In this document: positions 34,016 through 39,516 of the stretch, one piece after another | Numbering within the stretch: the stretch's first letter is position 1 | How the letters are laid out: the number at the start of each line of letters is the position of its first letter | DNA from: RGIG8597 sp045133795 | Lineage (GTDB): Bacteria > Spirochaetota > GWE2-31-10 | Reading direction: 5' to 3' | Assembly: GCA_045133795.1 (NCBI GenBank) | Contig: JBGUUT010000073.1 | Coordinates: 1-39,516 of the forward strand | Length of the DNA: 39,516 nucleotides | The notes under the pieces: generated by a model | Databases searched by the model: none | The model's input: only the letters and a program-made list of their open reading frames with translations | Told to the model about the DNA's origin: nothing | Made by a program: the position numbers and the translations under genes

Positions 34016-35323
34016 ATGGAAAAAAATACAAATACAGATATTCAAAACAGACAAAAAGACAGTCAAGGAAGAATTCTTTTCACAAAAGATATGAAAGACT
34101 TTACCATTCTAATTCCGATGATGCTTCCGATACATTTTACTTTGATAAAACACGTTTTTAATCACGCCGGTTATAATATGGAACTACTGACAAATTCCGG
34201 ACCGGCAGTAGTACAAGAAGGCTTAAAATACGTCCACAATGACACATGCTATCCTGCATTACTGGTCATCGGACAATTTATTGATGCATTAAAAAGCGGA
34301 AAATATGATGTTTCCAAAGTTGCTTTGATTATCACACAAACCGGCGGCGGTTGCAGAGCCTCAAACTATATTCACTTATTGCGTAAAGCATTGAATAAAG
34401 CCGGTTTCGGATTCGTTCCGGTAGTATCACTAAATTTCGGTGGGCTTGAAAAAAATGCCGGGTTTAAATTAACCATTCCGATTTTGCGACGTGCAATTGC
34501 TGCGATAGCATACGGTGATGTTTTAATGACATTAAACAACCAAGTAAAAGCATACGAAAACAATCCCGGGGAAACACAAAAACTCACAGATAAATGGGTT
34601 ACTACGCTCGCCGATGAAGTAAGTAAAGACAAAGGATTAAAAAGCAAAGAAATGGAGAAAAATCTCCATGCTATAATCGAATCTTTCTGTAAAATCCCAC
34701 GCAATGTAGTTCCAAAAGTAAAAGTCGGTATTGTCGGTGAAATATTTGTCAAATATTCCGGACTGGGTAACAATGAATTAGAAGCATTTCTTGCCTCACA
34801 AAATTGTGAAGTTATGGTTCCCGGACTGATGGGATTTATGCTTTTCAAAATTGATAATCGCCTCGAAGACATTCGTCTTTACGGTGGAAGCCGCATGAAA
34901 AAAATCGTTGTTTCCATGTTAATGCAATTTTTCACAAAAATGGAAACTCTCATGATTGATGTTTTTAAAGATTATCCGGAGTTTATTCCGCCGTCAGCAT
35001 ACAAACATACCAAATCTTTGGTAAAAGGAATCATCGGTTACGGTAATAAAATGGGCGAAGGTTGGTTACTTACAGCTGAGATTTTGGAACTGATAGAACT
35101 CGGTTATGAAAATGTTGTTTGTACACAACCTTTCGGATGTTTACCAAATCACATTTGTGCAAAAGGAATGATTCACAAAATTAAAGAAAAATATAATAAT
35201 GCAAATATCGTAGCTGTAGATTACGATCCCGGTGCAACAAAAGTTAATCAAGAAAACAGAATAAAATTGATGCTTTCTATTGCACGAGAAAATCTCGCAA
35301 GTAAAGATGAGGCAAATGACTAA
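34016..35323 (+). CDS. 2-hydroxyacyl-CoA dehydratase-like protein, partner of the activase
   Basis: A 435-residue protein. NDTCYPALLVIGQFI, TQTGGGCRASNYIHLL and TQPFGCLPNHICAKGM hold conserved cysteines that probably ligate an Fe-S cluster, as in HgdB/HgdC-type dehydratase subunits. In many Firmicutes this region is the C-terminal third of a single protein of about 1,400 residues whose front part matches the preceding gene; here it is separate, with its own AAGGAG and a new polar N-terminus. No CoA ligase or other fermentation gene is nearby, so the substrate is unknown. Confidence 0.8.
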   Translation: MEKNTNTDIQNRQKDSQGRILFTKDMKDFTILIPMMLPIHFTLIKHVFNHAGYNMELLTNSGPAVVQEGLKYVHNDTCYPALLVIGQFIDALKSGKYDVSKVALIITQTGGGCRASNYIHLLRKALNKAGFGFVPVVSLNFGGLEKNAGFKLTIPILRRAIAAIAYGDVLMTLNNQVKAYENNPGETQKLTDKWVTTLADEVSKDKGLKSKEMEKNLHAIIESFCKIPRNVVPKVKVGIVGEIFVKYSGLGNNELEAFLASQNCEVMVPGLMGFMLFKIDNRLEDIRLYGGSRMKKIVVSMLMQFFTKMETLMIDVFKDYPEFIPPSAYKHTKSLVKGIIGYGNKMGEGWLLTAEILELIELGYENVVCTQPFGCLPNHICAKGMIHKIKEKYNNANIVAVDYDPGATKVNQENRIKLMLSIARENLASKDEAND

Positions 35324-36575
35324 ATTATATTTAACAAAAACTAATACTTTTGAATCTTTAGAAGTTCATAACAACTGTACAATAGGAAGAGACGTTTCGA
35401 ATGAAATCGTAATTTCCTCTTCCTATATCAGTAAATATCACTGCAAACTCACAAAGAAAGAAAACCAGTGGTTACTCAGCGACCTACAATCCACAAACGG
35501 TACATTTTTAAACGGTGAAAAAATCACTCGTACCACAGCTTTACGAGATAAAGATTTGATAATGTTGGGTAGTGCTGATTTTACTTATACCGTAAAAATT
35601 GAAGATAATACTGAAACTCAAGATATACAAACAACTATAATAAATGCCGAACATGTCAACATAGAACATCCCAAAATACAAACCGTTCCTGAAAATTTCA
35701 AAATCAATTCTACAGAAAATCACAGTAATCTTTTGTATATCGTGATTCCTGCCATTGCCGGAATCTTTTTACTATTTCTTATCATTACAAGTACTGTCGG
35801 ATATTTTAAACAATCTAAAGCCAACGAAAAGATTATAAATAAAAACAATATTATTGTACGTAACGAACGCACGACTCTTGCAACCGGAATCACACAAAAT
35901 AAACAAGTCGCACTTCCGGAGAAAGAAAAAATAAACTACATCGAAGACTTTATAGTAGAACAACTTATAAAACTCGGAGAAAAACGAGAAAATATCACAA
36001 CAGATATGGTTACCAGAACCATTTATTACATGGAACATTATAAACAAGGACAGACTTTCTATGACAGAATGGAAAATCGCAAAAAATATATTCATATCAT
36101 AGAAGCAGAACTTAAAAAGGCAAACTTGCCCCTTGCCTACTCATTTATTCCGTTTGTAGAATCCGGCTATGACACAAATGCTTATAATAAAAAATCCTCA
36201 GCTCGCGGAATGTGGCAGTTTTTACCGGCAACCGCAAAAGAATACGGTCTAATTGTAAATAGAAAGGTTGATGAACGAATTAATGTGCAAAAATCCGCAA
36301 AAGCCGCAACTAAATATCTGGCTGATATGTGTGCTATATTCGGAAATGACGCTTTTTTACTTGTAACAGCTTCATTCAACTGCGGCGACGGACGATTGCG
36401 AAGTGCATTAAAAGAAGCCAATACGCATGATGGAAATATAAAAAGAAAACGTTCATTTTTCTATCTGTATGATAAAAAATTAATTCCCGCAGAAACAAGA
36501 GACTATGTTTTCAAAGTCGTAGCAGCAGTTTTACTTGCCGAATATATATCGCAACAAAAAATCATGGAGAAATAA
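35316..36575 (+). CDS. FHA domain-TM-lytic transglycosylase fusion (MltD-like)
   Basis: A 419-residue membrane protein. Residues 1 to about 95 are a phosphothreonine-binding FHA domain with conserved GR (24-25), SKYHC (H42) and STNGT (60-63). A single TM segment spans about 139-163. After a linker of about 90 residues, an SLT domain runs from about 266 to the end: SFIPFVESGYD with catalytic E282, SSARGMWQFLPATAKEYG, and VTASFNCGDGRL. The arrangement puts FHA in the cytoplasm and the muramidase in the periplasm, so phosphorylation inside could control wall cleavage outside. The start at 35316 overlaps the previous stop by 8 bp and has GAGG upstream. Confidence 0.88.
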   Translation: MTKLYLTKTNTFESLEVHNNCTIGRDVSNEIVISSSYISKYHCKLTKKENQWLLSDLQSTNGTFLNGEKITRTTALRDKDLIMLGSADFTYTVKIEDNTETQDIQTTIINAEHVNIEHPKIQTVPENFKINSTENHSNLLYIVIPAIAGIFLLFLIITSTVGYFKQSKANEKIINKNNIIVRNERTTLATGITQNKQVALPEKEKINYIEDFIVEQLIKLGEKRENITTDMVTRTIYYMEHYKQGQTFYDRMENRKKYIHIIEAELKKANLPLAYSFIPFVESGYDTNAYNKKSSARGMWQFLPATAKEYGLIVNRKVDERINVQKSAKAATKYLADMCAIFGNDAFLLVTASFNCGDGRLRSALKEANTHDGNIKRKRSFFYLYDKKLIPAETRDYVFKVVAAVLLAEYISQQKIMEK

Positions 36576-36576
36576 A

Positions 36577-37272
36577 ATGAATTGTTGGCAAAATCTACTT
36601 GATAACAATAAAGAACTTCTTGATTCCATACGTACAAAATTAAAAGAAGATTCTGATTGCGGTTTTGAAATAACACCTCCGGAAAATCTCCAACTTCGTT
36701 TTACATCACAAGATTTAGCTTCCGTAAAAATATTAATTTTAGGACAAGACCCGTATCCTCAATCCGGAGTCGCAACGGGAAGAGCTTTTGAAGTCGGAAC
36801 ATTGCATTCTTGGTTTGATAATTTTCGAAATACATCTTTAAAAAATATCGTCCGGGCAATTTATGCTGCAAAAAACGATAAAATCTTAAAGTTCAGCGAA
36901 ATACAACAAGAAATAAAAAACGGGAACTTCAATATTTTACCGCCAAATGAATTATTCGAATCGTTAGAAAAACAAGGAGTTTTGTTTCTAAACACAGCGT
37001 ACACTTGCCAAGTCGGAAGTCCCGGCTCTCATATCAAACTCTGGGAACCGTTTACGACTAACTTGCTTTTTTTTATTGCAAATGAAAATCCCAACATACT
37101 TTGGTTTATCTGGGGAAGTTTCGCAGAAAAACAAACTCAAAATCTTCCTATTAAAAAGCTCATTTCTTCACATCCTATGATATGTTGCAATAAACCAAAA
37201 GATTTTCTTTTTGATATAAATATGTTTAAACAAACAAAAGATTTAATTAACTGGACAGGAATACAAGATTAA
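36577..37272 (+). CDS. ung: uracil-DNA glycosylase (family 1, divergent)
   Basis: A 231-residue base-excision repair enzyme that removes uracil from DNA. The water-activating motif reads ILILGQDPYPQSGVATGRAF (D58), with Pro replacing the usual His of GQDPYH. LFLNTAYTCQVG is the second conserved block, and SSHPM stands where HPSP is usual, keeping the catalytic His. Size is typical. The start at 36577 follows GGAG by seven bases; an ATG 14 codons earlier inside the previous gene has no site. It is in the middle of the activase-to-S4 gene run. Confidence 0.85.
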   Translation: MNCWQNLLDNNKELLDSIRTKLKEDSDCGFEITPPENLQLRFTSQDLASVKILILGQDPYPQSGVATGRAFEVGTLHSWFDNFRNTSLKNIVRAIYAAKNDKILKFSEIQQEIKNGNFNILPPNELFESLEKQGVLFLNTAYTCQVGSPGSHIKLWEPFTTNLLFFIANENPNILWFIWGSFAEKQTQNLPIKKLISSHPMICCNKPKDFLFDINMFKQTKDLINWTGIQD

Positions 37273-37301
37273 TGCTTATATATGGCTTTCAGGAGGGGAG
37301 A

Positions 37302-37898
37302 ATGCGTCATATTAAAATCAACAAAACAATCTGGTCTATTTTTATTATTTTTACGGTATTTTGCGGCCATGCTATCGAAATTGTAAATCCGGAGTCACCT
37401 AAAGATCCGGGAGCCGACAAAACCGGAATTACAAAAAAGCAATACAATATTGATTTCAAAAAACAAGACGGTTTATTTTACAGAGGCTACACTGAAGGCA
37501 TGACAGGTTTTTATCTTGATAAACTCACATGGGACGGCAACAGTGAAGGGAATCAAGCTAAACTTATCGATTTCGTCAAATCAATAAACATCAAAGGTTA
37601 CAAAATGAGCAAACGAACAGCAGAGAATCTATCAGTTGTTTATTATGTTCCTTACATTTTTGATATTGAATTGCGAAACGGAACAATGATAAAAGATGCA
37701 AAAGGCAGAATCCCGCAAATTGATTCATTTTATGTTTTCGATGAAACAGGGAAAGAAAAATGTTTCACATATTTTTTGCGTTACTGGCTCGAAGATAAAC
37801 GCGTTTTTTCAGATAACAACTCTAATGATTATGACGAAACGCCGCCTTTACCAAAAGAGCTTGTGACTTTTATTGAATTTACAGCTCAAAAAAAATAA
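37302..37898 (+). CDS. secreted protein of unknown function
   Basis: A 198-residue protein that I do not recognise. It starts with a basic stretch and hydrophobic core (TIWSIFIIFTVFCGHA) consistent with a signal peptide. The mature part has a Pro/Asp/Lys linker and then KQDGLFYRGYTEGMTGFYLDKL-like and VVYYVPYIFDIELRNGTMIKD-like stretches suggesting a beta-rich domain. GGAGG lies five bases before the ATG at 37302, better than an ATG ten codons earlier. It is 29 bp after ung and 12 bp before the S4 gene. Confidence 0.75.
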   Translation: MRHIKINKTIWSIFIIFTVFCGHAIEIVNPESPKDPGADKTGITKKQYNIDFKKQDGLFYRGYTEGMTGFYLDKLTWDGNSEGNQAKLIDFVKSINIKGYKMSKRTAENLSVVYYVPYIFDIELRNGTMIKDAKGRIPQIDSFYVFDETGKEKCFTYFLRYWLEDKRVFSDNNSNDYDETPPLPKELVTFIEFTAQKK

Positions 37899-37910
37899 GG
37901 AAATACATAA

Positions 37911-38177
37911 ATGCGACTTGATAAATATTTAAAAACTGCGTTAATTTTCAAGACAAGAAGCGGCGGTGAGAAAAACATCGAAAACGGCGGCGTTTTGCTT
38001 AACGGCAAAGTCGCTAAACCTGCTGCTAATGTAAAAGAAGGCGACTTGATTACAATCCGTACGCTGGAAAAAGAAACGACTTACAAGATTTTGCAACTGT
38101 TAGAAAAAAATGTATCACGTCAGATGGCACGTGAAATGTATGAAATTGTCAGTGAAACAAAATTAGATTTGATTTAA
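37911..38177 (+). CDS. S4-domain RNA-binding protein (Hsp15/RqcP-like)
   Basis: An 88-residue protein that is mostly one S4 domain: MRLDKYLKTALIFKTRSGGE at the start, then NGGVLLNGKVAKPAANVKEGDLI, the alpha-L motif that binds structured RNA. Small S4 proteins of this kind bind ribosomal RNA or stalled 50S subunits in quality control. A short C-terminal helix (SRQMAREMYEIV) follows the S4 fold. AAGGA lies nine bases upstream. It is the last gene of its run, directly before a terminator. Confidence 0.88.
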   Translation: MRLDKYLKTALIFKTRSGGEKNIENGGVLLNGKVAKPAANVKEGDLITIRTLEKETTYKILQLLEKNVSRQMAREMYEIVSETKLDLI

Positions 38178-38190
38178 AAAGACTTTTTAT

Positions 38191-38226
38191 AATCCCCTGA
38201 AAGCTCCACTCGCTTGTCAGGGGATT
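38191..38226 (+). terminator. intrinsic terminator after the S4 gene
   Basis: aatcccctga (38191-38200) pairs with tcaggggatt (38217-38226) in a perfect 10-bp stem, with an inner 4-bp aagc/gctt stem, followed by tttattttaa. It ends the plus-strand run starting at 31099. Confidence 0.9.
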
Positions 38227-38264
38227 TTTATTTTAAGCCATTCTCGATTTACCCAACTTTACGA

Positions 38265-38335
38265 CACGAAAGCCATATTTGACAGTTTCGTGATGTAACG
38301 TCACACATCTTACTACTTATTGCCTTTGGCAATTC
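38265..38335. other. short inverted repeats in the convergent gap
   Basis: cacgaaa (38265-38271) with tttcgtg (38286-38292) and, further right, attgcc/ggcaat with a ttt loop form small hairpins between the S4 terminator and the SUMF1 gene stop. None has a T-tract on the minus strand, so a terminator for the minus-strand gene is not established. Confidence 0.4.
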
Positions 38336-38354
38336 AAATGACAATTCATCTAAA

Positions 38355-39212
38355 TTAATCAGCAGTACAAACTACTCGTAACCCAATTTGTGAATTTCGT
38401 ACTGTTAGTGATATTGCCATGCAACTAGCATATGCCCTAGATAAAAGAAAAGCGTCAGGCTGTTTATAAAAATAATATCCACCTGCATAAATGACATTTT
38501 CTTTTCCTTTATATCTGTCAAAAGTCCATTCTTCTATATTTCCGTTTAAATCATAAATTCCTAAACCATTTGGTTTTTTCGTTTTTATTTCTGATACAAC
38601 AGCTGTATTCCAAACAGCAACTTCATCTAAATTGTCGCTTCCTGCATATTGAAATTGATAACCTTTAAGACCGTTACCGCCTCTGGCTGCGTATTCCCAT
38701 TCTATATGCTTTGGAAGTCTGTAACCATTTGCTGAAAAATCGCATTCTACATTAACCCAATCTTCCCAACTTTTCCAATCGTCATCTTTTGGAATTTTTC
38801 CCCAATCCTTTGGATTTGTTGACCCCCTAATGGTATAACAAGGAGTTCTGCCTTCAGCGATGCTTCTGTTATTACAATAAATAAATGTGTCAAACCAATT
38901 TACATCGTAAGCAGGATAATTTGGTCCAATGCCTTTTTCATTTTCATTTATACGAGACTCATAACCTTCGTAATATCGTGCAAATTCTTTTTGAGTTACT
39001 TCGTGGTCGCACATGTAAAAATCAGCAATAGTAACAGTTTTTCCCGCTACAAATCCGGGGCTCTCTGTGTATCCTTTTGCTTTTATCGCTCCTTCAATAG
39101 TTGCACCTTTCACAAATACAAAATCTTTAAGAAGGTCTTTTTCCGAATCGAGGCAACATGAAAACAAGAACAAAAAAGGAATAATAAAAATTAAATTAGT
39201 TTTTTGAATCAT
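38355..39212 (-). CDS. SUMF1 (formylglycine-generating enzyme-like) domain lipoprotein
   Basis: A 285-residue predicted lipoprotein with lipobox FLFSC (Cys19). The SUMF1/FGE-sulfatase domain covers about 30-283: FVKGATIEGA, MCDHEVTQKEFARYY, YDVNWFDTFIYCNNRS, NGYRLPKHIEWEYAARGG, GIYDLNGNIEEWTFDRY and GLRVVC. Many bacterial members are not true sulfatase activators and bind ligands or protein partners; the catalytic Cys pair of FGE is not evident in the RAYASCMAI region. AAGGAG lies six bases before the start. It is 23 bp after another SUMF1 gene. Confidence 0.88.
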   Translation of the reverse strand: MIQKTNLIFIIPFLFLFSCCLDSEKDLLKDFVFVKGATIEGAIKAKGYTESPGFVAGKTVTIADFYMCDHEVTQKEFARYYEGYESRINENEKGIGPNYPAYDVNWFDTFIYCNNRSIAEGRTPCYTIRGSTNPKDWGKIPKDDDWKSWEDWVNVECDFSANGYRLPKHIEWEYAARGGNGLKGYQFQYAGSDNLDEVAVWNTAVVSEIKTKKPNGLGIYDLNGNIEEWTFDRYKGKENVIYAGGYYFYKQPDAFLLSRAYASCMAISLTVRNSQIGLRVVCTAD

Positions 39213-39235
39213 GTTTTTCTCCTTCGTAAATATTT

Positions 39236-39516
39236 TTACTTTAACGAACGGGCTACACGGAATCCTGTAGTAGCAGTAGAAAAGGAATCATTATTAGCTG
39301 GAAAAGAATGCACAATAGCACTACCAGCTCCAGAATTCCAACTTCCACCATAGGACGGTCTATCATTTACTGTTTCATCAACACGAACAGGGTTTATTTC
39401 TAATTCGCCTGTATAATTTGGTTGTATTGCCCAGTCAATTTTTCCATAACAATATTCTGAAACATTTCCACTCATATCATATAATCCAAGTCTATTTGGC
39501 TTTTTTAATCCTACTT
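39236..39516 (-). CDS. SUMF1-domain protein, C-terminal part (cut by window edge)
   Basis: The open frame runs off the right edge; the visible codons read VGLKKPNRLGLYDMSGNVSE, then YGGSWNSGAG and TGFRVARSLK, the standard C-terminal half of a SUMF1/FGE-sulfatase domain. The methionine at 39475 is internal to the conserved GLYDMSGNV motif and is not the start. It precedes and is probably co-transcribed with the SUMF1 lipoprotein gene at 38355-39212. Only about 93 residues are visible, so a signal sequence or extra domains cannot be judged. Confidence 0.85.
   Translation of the reverse strand, partial: VGLKKPNRLGLYDMSGNVSEYCYGKIDWAIQPNYTGELEINPVRVDETVNDRPSYGGSWNSGAGSAIVHSFPANNDSFSTATTGFRVARSLK

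Noticed and set aside
34011..34016. Activase and dehydratase-like genes as one frameshifted gene
   Set aside because: The second gene has its own AAGGAG, ATG and a polar N-terminal extension, and both frames are intact, so a natural split is more likely.
34372..34872. Minus-strand ORF of 166 codons
   Set aside because: It is antisense to the well-supported dehydratase-like gene and has no family signature or ribosome site.
36535..36576. Upstream ATG for uracil-DNA glycosylase
   Set aside because: It lies inside the FHA-transglycosylase gene without a ribosome site, whereas 36577 has GGAG at a good distance.

Overview
The window looks like a chromosomal segment of a host-associated Treponema or close spirochaete. 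It is visibly AT-rich. It carries a treponeme-type chemotaxis operon (cheA, a cheW-cheR fusion, cheX, cheY in that order), lipoproteins with relaxed spirochaetal lipoboxes, an XPB-type helicase, and paired SUMF1-domain lipoproteins. No rRNA, tRNA, phage, transposase or CRISPR array was seen. Species cannot be fixed from the sequence alone.

Left part (1-13 kb), minus strand. The edge holds a 23-bp tandem repeat (1-82), followed by a perfectly paired 76-nt four-way-junction element (85-160) that abuts the stop codon of an Mrp/NifX-type P-loop ATPase. Then come ilvE with its own promoter and terminator, and a four-gene unit hom > rsmD > acyltransferase > malQ driven by a clear promoter at 7100-7128. 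Next is the chemotaxis operon cheA > cheW-R > cheX > cheY > unknown lipoprotein. A 467-bp AT-rich divergent gap (12994-13460) carries several perfect inverted repeats and one good sigma-70 promoter.

Middle (13.4-24 kb), plus strand. Eight closely spaced or overlapping genes may form one long transcript. They are an XPB helicase (apparently starting at a non-AUG codon), its winged-helix partner, a PIN-PhoH ATPase, a glycan flippase, a DUF89 phosphatase, an FrhB-like iron-sulfur flavoprotein, a polysaccharide pyruvyl transferase and a dGTPase. The transcript appears to end in a hairpin inside the 3' end of the dGTPase gene, facing a convergent parvulin lipoprotein gene.

Right part (25-39.5 kb). 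A minus-strand ATPase/STAS regulator pair is divergent from a methyl-accepting chemotaxis protein. A small secreted protein follows on the minus strand. Next comes a plus-strand three-gene cassette: flavin-reductase-like protein, class I aminotransferase and a divergent ThyX-like protein. A six-gene plus-strand run then carries a two-ASKHA-domain activase and its separate dehydratase-like partner, an FHA-TM-lytic transglycosylase fusion, uracil-DNA glycosylase, a secreted protein and an S4 RNA-binding protein, closed by a terminator. Two minus-strand SUMF1-domain proteins end the window, the last one cut by the edge.

The best candidates for something undescribed are the four-way-junction element, the ThyX-like/aminotransferase/flavin cassette, the glycan cassette with an embedded DUF89 phosphatase, the FHA-lytic transglycosylase fusion, and the non-AUG start of the XPB helicase.
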